37,111 nucleotides of DNA from positions 1-37,111 of the forward strand of contig URUF01000019.1 in assembly GCA_900550955.1 (NCBI GenBank). Direction: 5' to 3'. The position numbers and the translations under genes are program-made. This DNA comes from an uncultured Eubacteriales bacterium. Its GTDB lineage: Bacteria; Bacillota; Clostridia; Christensenellales; Aristaeellaceae. Below are positions 24,865 through 33,413 of the stretch, one piece after another (within the stretch, counting starts at the first letter, position 1; each line of letters opens with the position of its first letter). The notes under the pieces are model-generated. The model did not search any database and was not told where the DNA came from. It worked only from the letters and a program-made list of their open reading frames with translations.

Positions 24865-25479
24865 TCAAGCCTCCGTGCGGTCGCGCCCCACGCTTCCCAG
24901 CCCGTCATGCCCGGGATGGGCGGTTTGCCTGGGCGATAGATGATACAGCGCGCGCAGCGATTCGCGCAGCTGGCTGAAGCTTCCGTCCGGGAAATCCGTG
25001 CGGCCATAGCCATGGGCAAACAGCGTATCGCCCGTAAGCACGCCCTGGTTTTGCGGCAAAAGGTAGCACACGCTGCCCGCGCTGTGGCCGGGCGTGTGCA
25101 TTACGCCAATATCCAGCCCCGCTAAGCTTAGCGTTTCGCCTCCTAGCAGGGGCACAGGCGGGGTGTTCACAGTAACCTCCCGCCCAAACAGCCGCGCCAC
25201 ATTGGAAACGCCGTCCTTTAGCTTGGGGATATCCGCCTCATGCACATACAGCGGGATGGCGAAATGCCCGCACACCGCATCCACCGCGCCGATGTGATCC
25301 CAATGCGCATGCGTCAAAAGCACCGCGGCGGGCCTGCGCTCCCCCACCCGGCGGATGATGCGCTCCGCCTCCGCGCCGGGGTCCACAATCACGCATTCCT
25401 TCGTGCGCGCATTCTCAACGATATAGCAGTTTTCCTGAATTTCTCCCACGGGAAGGCACTCCACACAAATTGCCGGCAT
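24865..25479 (-). CDS. MBL-fold hydrolase, glyoxalase II-like
   Basis: A 204-residue metallo-beta-lactamase-fold protein. HAHWDH (57-62) is the HxHxDH metal motif, followed by TPGHSAGSVCYLL with the next histidine, GDTLFAHGYGRTD with the bridging aspartate, and HPGHDGLGSVGRDR near the C-terminus. This is the dinuclear zinc site of the glyoxalase II-like group, which hydrolyses thioesters or related bonds. In Clostridia this gene regularly sits between dtd and hemZ, as it does here. Physiological substrate unknown. The start overlaps no other gene; GGAAGGGGG lies upstream. Its stop lies 2 nt before the hemZ ATG. Confidence 0.9.
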   Translation of the reverse strand: MPAICVECLPVGEIQENCYIVENARTKECVIVDPGAEAERIIRRVGERRPAAVLLTHAHWDHIGAVDAVCGHFAIPLYVHEADIPKLKDGVSNVARLFGREVTVNTPPVPLLGGETLSLAGLDIGVMHTPGHSAGSVCYLLPQNQGVLTGDTLFAHGYGRTDFPDGSFSQLRESLRALYHLSPRQTAHPGHDGLGSVGRDRTEA

Positions 25480-25495
25480 GCGCCCGCCCCCTTCC

Positions 25496-25945
25496 TCAAA
25501 ACAGCTTGCGGGAATCCAGCAGAATGGTCACCGGCCCGTCGTTTATAAGGCTCACCTTCATATCCGCGCCAAACACGCCCATCTCCACGCGGATTCCCTG
25601 CTCCCGCCAGTTCCTCGCCAGCGCCTCATACATGGGGTTGGCCGTTTCGGGACGGGCCGCCGTGATGAAGCTGGGCCTGCGCCCGCCGCGCGCGTCCCCC
25701 AGAAGCGTAAACTGGCTTACGGCCAAGATCTCGCCGCCCACATCCATAAGGGAGCGGTTCATCTTGCCGTTTTCATCCTCAAATACGCGCAGATGGGGCA
25801 CCTTTTCGGCAATATAGCGCCTGTCCGCCTCGGTATCGCCGGTTTCCACGCCCACCAACACCAAAAAGCCCCGTCCAATGCTTCCCACCGTTTCGCCGTT
25901 TACGCGAACGGCTGCCTCCGTCACCCTTTGAACCACAGCCCGCAT
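25496..25945 (-). CDS. dtd: D-aminoacyl-tRNA deacylase
   Basis: 149 residues, the exact family length. MRAVVQRVTEAAVRVNGE starts the protein, SQFTL (about residue 90) and GPVT near the C-terminus (in NDGPVTILLDSRK) are the two Dtd signature motifs forming the active site across the dimer. The enzyme hydrolyses D-amino acids and glycine from mischarged tRNAs, protecting translation. It usually follows relA directly in Firmicutes; here a membrane glycosyltransferase gene is placed between them. It lies 15 nt after that gene and 16 nt before the MBL gene. Confidence 0.96.
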   Translation of the reverse strand: MRAVVQRVTEAAVRVNGETVGSIGRGFLVLVGVETGDTEADRRYIAEKVPHLRVFEDENGKMNRSLMDVGGEILAVSQFTLLGDARGGRRPSFITAARPETANPMYEALARNWREQGIRVEMGVFGADMKVSLINDGPVTILLDSRKLF

Positions 25946-25960
25946 GTTCTGGCCTCCCCG

Positions 25961-27472
25961 TTAAATCAGCCGCATCAAACGCCTGCCCTCGCTATCCTGC
26001 ACGGCAAGCTGGTAATTCTCCCCTATGTAATCGATCGTATCATCCGTTAAAATGCCGCGGTAGGCTTCCGGATCCCTTCCAAGCAGCAACGCCTGAATCT
26101 CGTTCTCCATCAGGAAGGTTTCAAAATCGTGCTCCAAATCCGCGCCTACGTTATCCGTAACGAAGCCGATCACATTGTAGTATTTATATGCGGGCTGCAG
26201 CCCCGTGTACCAGTACCATTCCGCTGTAACGCCAATGGAATAGACCGAATCCGCGCAGTCCTCCAATTCCGGCAGAAGCTCCCGCTGGAACGCCGCAAAC
26301 GCCTCCTGCTCCTCCCGCTTGGCCGCCACGTTTTCCGGGGTGAACGCGCGCGCAGCCGGTACGGCAATCAGAACCGCCATCGCCAGGGCGGCCGCGCTCT
26401 GCGCCCGGGCAAGCCGCGGCTTCCAGGCGCTAAGCGCGCACAAAGCCGCGCTCAGCGCCAGCAGCGCCGCCAGCACCGTACTGGCGATTTCCATCATCAA
26501 ATGCTGAAAGAAGCCCGTTCCCGCAATGTAGCCCACCAGCAGGTTGGCCGCCATCAGGGCGGCCGTATAGGCCAGCAGCATGCTCTCGCGCGCCACGGCG
26601 GCTTTGCGGCGCAGCAGCAGCCTTACCGCAAGCGCGCCCGCCGTATACAATACGGGCTTCAGGCTTGCCCAGCCATAGCTGTGGGTAATCAAATACAGGC
26701 GCATTTCCCAAAAATCCACGTTTTTGGCTGTGCCTACATGCACAAAGTTGTTCAGAATATACTCCGTAAACATGGGCCCAACCGCATCTACACGCCACAG
26801 GTAACCAAACACCGGCAGCGCAACCGCCGCGATTCCGGCGAAGAACCCAAGCGCCTCTTTCCAAAAGCAGCGCTTGGTTTTGATCACATACCCGGCATAA
26901 AACAGCGCCGTTACGCCCAGGCCCAGGATATCGCTGATTTTAATCAGCGCGACCGCGCCCGCCGAAACGCCCAGCCAAAACGCGCGTAGCCTTGCGCCGG
27001 CGGTTTGCCCTGTGCAGGCATGCACCATCGCCGCAACGCCCGCCAAAAGGAAAAACAGGTCGTATTCCTCGCAGTAATTCGCGCCCACGTTTTGCACATA
27101 CACCCAGATGGGAATCGCCGCGCACAATAGATTGCGCCTCTCCCCCATCAGCCAGCGCGCCATGCGCAAAATCAGCACGCAGCCGCCAAGCGTGATAAGC
27201 AGCTCCAGCACGTAAACGCCCGCCGTGCCCTCCACAATAAGCTGCGGCACCATCATCAGCAAAAAGAACAACGGCCCCTTGTTTTCCGTAATATCCACAT
27301 AGGGCCTAAGCCCCTGCGCCATGCCGCGCCCCATGCACATGAAAATGCCGTTATCCGAGCTGACCTGCCCAAACACCGGGTTGTTTGCAAAGCGTCCCAG
27401 GCACACAAGCAGCACAATCAGCAGGCAGGCGATCTCCTGCGCCAGATAGATGCGTTCTCTTGTTTTCGCCAT
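25961..27472 (-). CDS. Polytopic GT39/ArnT-like membrane glycosyltransferase
   Basis: About 503 residues with roughly ten or more membrane helices. After the first helix comes SSDNGIFMCMGRGMAQGLRPYVD and ENKGPLFFLL, the first-loop acidic motif and KGP segment typical of GT39/ArnT-like enzymes. These take a sugar from a polyprenyl-phosphate carrier and place it on an acceptor outside the membrane. The C-terminal ~150 residues are soluble and extracytoplasmic. I chose ATG 27472 because GAGGGGG lies 6 nt upstream; ATG 27502 overlaps the relA stop but lacks such a site. It interrupts the usual relA-dtd pair. The GtrB-like enzyme at 31186 could supply its lipid-linked sugar. Confidence 0.8.
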   Translation of the reverse strand: MAKTRERIYLAQEIACLLIVLLVCLGRFANNPVFGQVSSDNGIFMCMGRGMAQGLRPYVDITENKGPLFFLLMMVPQLIVEGTAGVYVLELLITLGGCVLILRMARWLMGERRNLLCAAIPIWVYVQNVGANYCEEYDLFFLLAGVAAMVHACTGQTAGARLRAFWLGVSAGAVALIKISDILGLGVTALFYAGYVIKTKRCFWKEALGFFAGIAAVALPVFGYLWRVDAVGPMFTEYILNNFVHVGTAKNVDFWEMRLYLITHSYGWASLKPVLYTAGALAVRLLLRRKAAVARESMLLAYTAALMAANLLVGYIAGTGFFQHLMMEIASTVLAALLALSAALCALSAWKPRLARAQSAAALAMAVLIAVPAARAFTPENVAAKREEQEAFAAFQRELLPELEDCADSVYSIGVTAEWYWYTGLQPAYKYYNVIGFVTDNVGADLEHDFETFLMENEIQALLLGRDPEAYRGILTDDTIDYIGENYQLAVQDSEGRRLMRLI

Positions 27473-27501
27473 GTCCATCCCCCTCTTTTGTATGCGCCGC
27501 A

Positions 27502-29700
27502 TCAGGTGGAACCGCGGTACACCTCGATAATATCGCTACGCTTGTGAAGCTGGGTAAACACCCTGTCCAGCTGCTCGCGGCTTTTCACCTGGATGACCAT
27601 GGTAATGTTGCAGGTCTTTTTCTTTTCATCCCGCTTGGCGGATACGGCCACAATGGGCACGTCCATATTGCCGATGCACAGGGCCAGCTCGCCCAGCAGG
27701 CTCACATGGTCGTATGCGATGATGTTGATGGACGCGTTAAAGTCCGCCAGCTCGTTGGTGCCCGCCCAGCTTACCTCCACCATGCGCTCCTGCTCGGAGT
27801 TGGTGGCGTTCACACAATCGGCCTTATGCACCGTAACGCCGCGCCCGCGGGTAATATAGCCGATGATCTCGTCGCCGGGCACGGGGTTGCAGCAGCGGGC
27901 AAAGCGCACCAGCATGCCGCTTTCCCCCTTCACATACACGCCGTGCGTGGGCTTGCCCAGGTGGCTTTGCGCCTCCTCGTGCGTAACCTCCTGCACCTTG
28001 GGCAGCGCTGGGGCTTCAGCCTTGCGCTGCTCCTCCAAAAGGCGGCTGATCACATATGCGCTGGCAATGCCGCCATACCCCACCGCGCCGTAGATATCGT
28101 TAAGCTCGGAAAAGGCATAGCGCTTCAAAATACCGTCGTAGTATTCCGGCTTAGTCAGCGAGGAAAGCGCCACGCCGCGGCGCTTGGCCTCCTTTTCCAG
28201 CAGGTCGCGGCCCTTGGTTACGTTTTCCCCCCTGAGCTCGCGCTTCAAAAACTGGCGTATTTTGGCCTTGGCCTGCTGGGTTTTAACCACGCGCAGCCAG
28301 TCCGTGCCCGGGCCCTTGGAGTTGGGCGAGGTGATAATTTCCACCCGGTCGCCGGTTTGCAGCTCGGTTTCCAGGGGCACGATGCGGCCGTTTACCTTTG
28401 CGCCCACGCAATGGTTGCCCACGCCGGAATGGATGCGGTAGGCAAAGTCGATGGGCGTTGCGCCGCGCTGCATGCTCACAATATCGCCCTTGGGGGTAAA
28501 CAGCAGCACTTCCTCGCTGAACAGGTCGGTTTTGAGGGAATCGATAAACTCCTGGCTGTCTCGCGTATCGCCCTGCCAATCCAAAATCTGCCTAAGCCAG
28601 TAGAGCTTGTTATCCAGATCGCCGCCCGCGCCGCCGCCCTCCTTGTAGCGCCAGTGCGCGGCCACGCCAAATTCCGCCACGCGGTGCATTTCCCACGTGC
28701 GAATTTGGATTTCAAAGGGGAAGGGCATTTTGCGCCCGCCAATCACGGTGGTATGCAGGCTTTGGTACATGTTGCCCTTGGGCACGCTGATATAGTCCTT
28801 AAACCGGCCGGGAATCTGGTTCCACAGCGTGTGCACAATGCCAAGCACGGTGTAGCAGTCCTGCACGGTGTCCACCAGCACGCGCACGGCGATCAGGTCG
28901 TAAATCTGATCGAAGGTTTTGCCCTGGCCCTTCATTTTTTTGTAAATGGAATACAGGTGCTTGGGCCTGCCGTCCATCTCGTAATGGATATGCTGCGCGT
29001 CCAGCTTCTCCGACAGCTCGGAAATCACCATGCGGATGTTTTCCTCGCGCTCGGTACGCCTGAGGCCCACCTTTTGCGCAATATCGTGAAACGCCTCCGG
29101 GTCGATATATTTAAAGCTCAGGTCCTCCAGCTCCGACTTGATGGAGTTAATGCCAAGTCTGTGCGCCAGCGGGGCGTAGATATCCAGCGTTTCGTGCGCA
29201 ATGGCCTTTTGCCGCTCCTCCGGCTGAAAGCGCAGGGTGCGCATGTTATGCAGCCTGTCCGCCAGCTTGATTACCACCACGCGGATGTCCTTGCTCATGG
29301 CCAAAATCATCTTGCGCAGGCTTTCGGCCTTTTGCTCCTCGCGGTTGGTAAAATCCAGCTTATCAAGCTTGGTCACGCCGTCCACCAGCTGGGCCACCTC
29401 GTCGCCAAACTCGGCGCGCAGGGTATCCAGGGTGATGTCCTTGCAATCCTCCACGGTATCGTGCAGGAAGCCCGCCGCAATGGTTGGCGCGTCAATCATC
29501 AAATCCGTCAGGATGCTCGCCACCGAAACAGGGTGAATGAAATACGGCTCGCCGCTTTTGCGCACCTGTCCCCTGTGCGCGTTCTCGGCAAACTCATAGG
29601 CTTTTTTCACCAGCTGGCATCCCTCGCCCGGATGGTGCTTTTCAACCCGCGCCAGCATCTTTTCCAGGGGCATGCATTCGTTGGTTATATAGGTAAGCAT
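27502..29700 (-). CDS. relA: Bifunctional (p)ppGpp synthetase/hydrolase
   Basis: 732 residues with the full long-RSH layout. An HD hydrolase domain (about 45-155) has FLHDTVEDC. A synthetase domain (about 240-350) has GRPKHLYSIYKKM and YQSLHTT. The TGS domain (about 390-450) begins LLFTPKGD. The zinc-finger region (about 570-620) has RFARCCNPVPGDEIIGYI and HKADC, and the C-terminus is an ACT domain. Both catalytic domains look intact, so it should make and degrade the alarmone. GGAGG lies 9 nt before the ATG. The leader up to 29765 is GC-rich without an obvious promoter. The relA stop overlaps an in-frame ATG of the next gene (TGATG). Confidence 0.96.
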   Translation of the reverse strand: MLTYITNECMPLEKMLARVEKHHPGEGCQLVKKAYEFAENAHRGQVRKSGEPYFIHPVSVASILTDLMIDAPTIAAGFLHDTVEDCKDITLDTLRAEFGDEVAQLVDGVTKLDKLDFTNREEQKAESLRKMILAMSKDIRVVVIKLADRLHNMRTLRFQPEERQKAIAHETLDIYAPLAHRLGINSIKSELEDLSFKYIDPEAFHDIAQKVGLRRTEREENIRMVISELSEKLDAQHIHYEMDGRPKHLYSIYKKMKGQGKTFDQIYDLIAVRVLVDTVQDCYTVLGIVHTLWNQIPGRFKDYISVPKGNMYQSLHTTVIGGRKMPFPFEIQIRTWEMHRVAEFGVAAHWRYKEGGGAGGDLDNKLYWLRQILDWQGDTRDSQEFIDSLKTDLFSEEVLLFTPKGDIVSMQRGATPIDFAYRIHSGVGNHCVGAKVNGRIVPLETELQTGDRVEIITSPNSKGPGTDWLRVVKTQQAKAKIRQFLKRELRGENVTKGRDLLEKEAKRRGVALSSLTKPEYYDGILKRYAFSELNDIYGAVGYGGIASAYVISRLLEEQRKAEAPALPKVQEVTHEEAQSHLGKPTHGVYVKGESGMLVRFARCCNPVPGDEIIGYITRGRGVTVHKADCVNATNSEQERMVEVSWAGTNELADFNASINIIAYDHVSLLGELALCIGNMDVPIVAVSAKRDEKKKTCNITMVIQVKSREQLDRVFTQLHKRSDIIEVYRGST

Positions 29701-29765
29701 TCTGGTGATACCTCCTCAACCCGTGGCGGCGGCCCGCCCCGCCCGCTCTGCGGCGAAGCGCAGCC

Positions 29766-30450
29766 CTAGGCTGCCCCGACAAGGCGCATATCCTCTCTGC
29801 CGCCATCAATGCGATAAAGCGCCCGGTCTGTGATTTCGGCCGCATCGCTATACAAAAAAGCATAGTTCCGAACAAAGCTGTCGTTTACCGAATAGAGATA
29901 GACATGCGTATAACCTCCTGATAACAGCCCTTTCTTCCATTGCTCCGGCGGTATGCACTGCGCATTTCCCAAGTCGCGGTGCTTATCCGCCTCTTCCTGG
30001 GTGGCGTAGAAGCTCCTGCGGCCCACAAAGCCCATATTGCGGCAAGGCCATGGCCAAAGCGCGCGCACGCTTTGGCATCTTCCCCGGGCCTTGCGCGTCC
30101 AAGCCACCGTTCCAGCAGCAGCATAGCCAGCATCCACAGCAAAAACAGATTAGAGGCTCGAAGCGCATCCCCCTCGTTAAACGCTCCATCTAAATAAATC
30201 CAAAAGCAGGAAAACAGCGTCGTAAGCGGCGGATAGTCCGGGGAGGCAAGCGTATGCCCTTCAAACAGCTGCGGCAGCCGCCCCTCCTGGAATGTGGTTT
30301 TCACAGCCAAGCCCCAATGGGTAAAATCATCCCAGGCGGTGAATAGCTGGCCGCGATGATAGCAAGCAGTTCCTCAATTCTGCGTTTCCACAAAACAGCC
30401 AAACCGCCCGCCGCTCCCATTAGGACACAGCCCATCAAAAGCGTGCTCAA
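29766..30450 (-). pseudogene. Decayed membrane glycosyltransferase (GT39-like)
   Basis: Three minus-strand frames join into one broken protein. The first (from a TTG at 30450) encodes a membrane helix, MGCVLMGAAGGLAVLW. Near 30335 the frame must shift to continue as FTAWDDFTHWGLAVKTTFQEG, then SPDYPPLTTLFSCFW and a helix LFLLWMLAMLLLERW. Near 30020 another shift leads to FYATQEEADKH and the ending GGYTHVYLYSVNDSFVRNYAF. The order fits an N-terminus and a C-terminus of a polytopic glycosyltransferase, but the ~690 bp present are less than half the usual length, so the middle is deleted as well. It lies 30 nt downstream of the GNAT gene and was probably the last gene of that operon. Confidence 0.7.
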
Positions 30451-30479
30451 TTCTCGTTCCCCCTCAGCCCGCGTCCCTT

Positions 30480-31217
30480 CTAGCCGATATGCTTCACATA
30501 CGTATACAGCGTATCGGTAATGGTCGCGCCCGCGTTTACATACACGCGCAGCACCTTGGCGTTGTTGCTCACAATGGTGGAGGTCAGGCGCTTGCAATCG
30601 TGCGTAAAGCAGGTATCCAGCGTTTTTTTGTGCAACAGCGCGCCCATGCCGCGGTCGTTCTTTTCGTCGTACATGCCCATGAGCACGGGATCGACCGTGT
30701 TTTCGTCCTTGCGGCATATCACAAAAAAGCCGATGGGTTTTTCGCCGCTTAGCACCTCGTAAAGATAGCCGCCTTTGGACAGCATGGAACGCAGCCAGTT
30801 GGCATAGCGCCTGCCGCCCTTCTCCACGCCAAACGCGGGGTCGATGCTCACGCGGTCGCTCACAAACACGCCCTCGCGGATGCGCCGGTACACCTGCTCC
30901 CGCTCGCTCTCCCGGGTGCGCTCCACAACCGTAAGCCCCCGGTCAAAGCGGGCGATGGAAGCGGGCATGTGGTATTCGTCCCGGCGGATCATTACATGGA
31001 ACACCATCTCCACAAACGTGTAGCCCAAGCCGCCCAGGCCAAAGAGCAGCCGCCGGCAGTTTACCGGCGTTTTTACCACAATGTATTCCGCGCCCTCGGC
31101 AATCAGCCGCGCTTCCTCCGCGCGCACGGCTTCGGGCGTGTCCTGCGCGTCCAGCGTAAGCTCATAGGCGTTTACGCCAAGGTTCTCAAGCTCCCATACC
31201 GCATGCGTCGTCTTCAT
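30480..31217 (-). CDS. GNAT-family acetyltransferase
   Basis: 245 residues. The C-terminal half looks like a GNAT fold, with IGFFVICRK as the central strand, then NDRGMGALLHKKTLDTCF as the acetyl-CoA-binding loop and helix, then LTSTIVSNNAKVLRVYVNAGA. The N-terminal half resembles the extra domain of nucleotide-amino-sugar acyltransferases (WecD/FdtC-like). It probably acylates an amino sugar, which would fit the DegT-type aminotransferase at 8535 or another one outside the window. It overlaps the GtrB-like gene by 32 nt and uses a GAGGTGAG site inside that gene. Acceptor and acyl donor are not determined by the sequence. Confidence 0.75.
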   Translation of the reverse strand: MKTTHAVWELENLGVNAYELTLDAQDTPEAVRAEEARLIAEGAEYIVVKTPVNCRRLLFGLGGLGYTFVEMVFHVMIRRDEYHMPASIARFDRGLTVVERTRESEREQVYRRIREGVFVSDRVSIDPAFGVEKGGRRYANWLRSMLSKGGYLYEVLSGEKPIGFFVICRKDENTVDPVLMGMYDEKNDRGMGALLHKKTLDTCFTHDCKRLTSTIVSNNAKVLRVYVNAGATITDTLYTYVKHIG

Positions 31218-32199
31218 GCCCGCTCACCTCGCTTTGCTTTCGCGCCTTTGGGGCCGCCGCATCGCTTCCGCGCGTAACGCCGCGCACCACATACTGCGGC
31301 TGGCGGTTGATGCTCAAGTAAATGCGGCCTATGTATTCGCCCAATATGCCGATCAGCGCGATGATGAACCCGCCCAAAAACAGCATCACGGAAATGGTGC
31401 TTGCCCAGCCAGCCTGCATATTGGGGTTGAACAGCTTGCGCGCCACTGTAACCAGCGCCGACAAAATGCCGATAATGGCCGTAAGCCAGCCCGCGTAGCT
31501 GGCAAAGCGCAGCGGCTTGATGGAAAAGGCCGTCACGCCGTTAAGCCATAGGCCCAAAAGCTTTTTCATGCTGTATCCGCTGCTGCCTTCCAGCCTGGCC
31601 CGGTGGTTGATAGGCACATTGGCGTAGCTGCCCACGCTTTGCAAAAGCAGCCCCGTCACATACGGGAAGGGATTGGGGTACGCCAAGGCGCTATCCACCA
31701 CAAAGCGGCGGCACGCATAGTAGCTGTTGGCTACCAAGTCCTTAGGCTGGCCAAAGAAGTAATGGTTGCAAAAGGTGTTGAAGCGGCTGCCCAGGTTGCG
31801 AAAGCCCGTTTGCTTGCGGTTTTCGTATTGGGCAAACACGATGTCGTAGCCCTCCTGCACCTTATCGATCAGCTTGAAGCACTCGTTGGCGGGGGTCTGC
31901 CCGTCGTCATCCAGGCAGACGACGATATCGCCCCTGACCTGATGAAAGCCTGCCATCACCGCGCTGTGCTGCCCAAAGTTGCGCGATAAATCCACAAACA
32001 CCACAGAAGGGTATTCCGCGCAAAGCCCGCGGATAACCTGCGCCGTATCGTCCGGGCTTCCGTCGTTCACGAGGATGATCTCGTAATCGTAAGCGTCCCG
32101 CCGGGCGGCGAGCGTATCGGTAAGCTCGCTAACCACCGCCCCAATGGTATGCGCCGAGCGGTAGCAGGGAATGACAAAGGAAAGCAGGGGTTTGGGCAT
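31186..32199 (-). CDS. GtrB/ArnC-like polyprenyl-phosphate glycosyltransferase
   Basis: 337 residues. A GT2 domain (1-225) has VIPCYRSAHTIG, NDGSPDD, LSRNFGQHSAVMAGF and the LDDDGQTP metal motif, all typical of dolichol/undecaprenyl-phosphate hexose synthases. Two C-terminal membrane helices (about 225-250 and 260-285) anchor it. It should load one sugar on undecaprenyl phosphate for use outside the membrane by a GT39-type enzyme; one intact and one decayed candidate are downstream. ATG 32199 has GAGGTG 5 nt upstream; an ATG at 32220 would overlap the LuxC gene. No GtrA-type flippase is seen. Confidence 0.9.
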   Translation of the reverse strand: MPKPLLSFVIPCYRSAHTIGAVVSELTDTLAARRDAYDYEIILVNDGSPDDTAQVIRGLCAEYPSVVFVDLSRNFGQHSAVMAGFHQVRGDIVVCLDDDGQTPANECFKLIDKVQEGYDIVFAQYENRKQTGFRNLGSRFNTFCNHYFFGQPKDLVANSYYACRRFVVDSALAYPNPFPYVTGLLLQSVGSYANVPINHRARLEGSSGYSMKKLLGLWLNGVTAFSIKPLRFASYAGWLTAIIGILSALVTVARKLFNPNMQAGWASTISVMLFLGGFIIALIGILGEYIGRIYLSINRQPQYVVRGVTRGSDAAAPKARKQSEVSGHEDDACGMGA

Positions 32200-32216
32200 A
32201 GAGGCACCTCGTTTCG

Positions 32217-33413
32217 TCAAATGGCTAAAATGCGGCGGCTCATGGCGCGAATCAGGTCATAGCCGTCCCAGGTAAGGGAAAAATCCATGGTATGGCCCAC
32301 GGGGGCTATGCGGTCAATACCGTAGAGGGCGTTATCCCGCACAAAGCGCGCAAGCCTTTCCCTGTCCAAGCCGATGTAGGAAAGCGTCTGATACTTGCGC
32401 TCCACCACGTCTACCAGCGCGTCCAGCGTTTCCGCCGCGTATTCCACAAAGAAGCCGCCCGCGCAGCGGTGCGCGTCGATTCCCTTCTCCAGCGCGTCCA
32501 CCTGTACGCGCACCACCGTGTTATCCGGCATTTGCACAAGCCTTGCGCCCGGCAGCGCAACGGCGGCGCGATAGGCGGCGGTCAGCTTGTCCACGGCCAC
32601 CACGGGCTCCATGGGATAGCGCGGGGCCGCATAGGCATGCACGGCCCGCCAAAAGCGCTCCTGGGCCTGCGCGACCGTATCCCTTGCGCCCAGCCAGTAC
32701 ACCAGCCGGGGCGATGTGCAGGCGTTCTGATCGCTCAGGTACGTATCGTTATAAAAGTCCTGCGCCATGCGCCTTTGCTGGGCCTCGTCCATATCCAGCA
32801 CGCTTTGCGCGTTTACGGCCAGCAGGCTGTAACGGTCGGCAAAGGCCACCTCCACGGCGCGCGGCGGCAGGGGCGCGGCGCGCACGCGGCGCACGGTTTC
32901 ATCCCCGCCCCAAATCACGCGCACATCGCAGCAGGCGCTCAACCGCTCCGTCACGTCCTGCCGCTCGCGGGGGTAAAGAACCACGCTCACATACGGGGCC
33001 AGCGCGGCGTGCGCGCCCTCCAAAAGGCGGCTGATGATGCGGCATACGATGCGCGTTTGCGCAAAATCCCGGCTGGAAGCCTTCACAATGCAGGCGTTTC
33101 CCGCCAGCAGCGCCGCCACAAGGGAATAGGCAAAGTTGATGGGCACATTGCTGGGCGCGATATGGAAGCTCACGCCCCGGCCGATGCGGCTGTCCAGCGC
33201 GCCGGCATATTCCTGGCGCAGCGCCTCCAAATGCGCCCTGCGGCAAAAGAAGGCGAAGGTAACCACATCCGGGTACGCCCGGGCCTGTTTTTCCGCCAGC
33301 AGGGCGGCGCTCAGGTCGCCCAGGAAGGCCAAAACAGCGCCGTCAAAGGGCTTGAGCGGCCGTGCGCCGCCCGCATCCGCGCCGCAGAGGCGCTCAAACG
33401 GTTCGTTGCTCAT
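32217..33413 (-). CDS. LuxC-like acyl-CoA/acyl-protein reductase
   Basis: 398 residues of the LuxC branch of the aldehyde dehydrogenase superfamily. HIAPSNVPINFAYS is the nucleotide-site segment and SDQNACTSPRLVYW holds the catalytic cysteine (about C232). In luminous bacteria LuxC reduces a LuxE-bound fatty acyl group to a fatty aldehyde with NADPH. There is no luciferase (LuxAB) or LuxD here. The start at ATG 33413 lies within the last 20 nt of the LuxE gene, which implies coupled translation; a longer frame to 33506 would run deep into that gene. The aldehyde would be an intermediate for something other than light, probably a surface lipid. Confidence 0.85.
   Translation of the reverse strand: MSNEPFERLCGADAGGARPLKPFDGAVLAFLGDLSAALLAEKQARAYPDVVTFAFFCRRAHLEALRQEYAGALDSRIGRGVSFHIAPSNVPINFAYSLVAALLAGNACIVKASSRDFAQTRIVCRIISRLLEGAHAALAPYVSVVLYPRERQDVTERLSACCDVRVIWGGDETVRRVRAAPLPPRAVEVAFADRYSLLAVNAQSVLDMDEAQQRRMAQDFYNDTYLSDQNACTSPRLVYWLGARDTVAQAQERFWRAVHAYAAPRYPMEPVVAVDKLTAAYRAAVALPGARLVQMPDNTVVRVQVDALEKGIDAHRCAGGFFVEYAAETLDALVDVVERKYQTLSYIGLDRERLARFVRDNALYGIDRIAPVGHTMDFSLTWDGYDLIRAMSRRILAI

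Noticed and set aside
27385..29769. 794-codon plus-strand open frame opposite relA
   Set aside because: It is the antisense of the complete relA gene. The translation is histidine- and glutamine-rich shadow sequence without domain motifs, and it has no ribosome binding site.
30301..30717. 138-codon minus-strand frame as a separate gene
   Set aside because: Its first two thirds are a shadow of the GNAT gene; only the end belongs to the decayed glycosyltransferase, where it is described.
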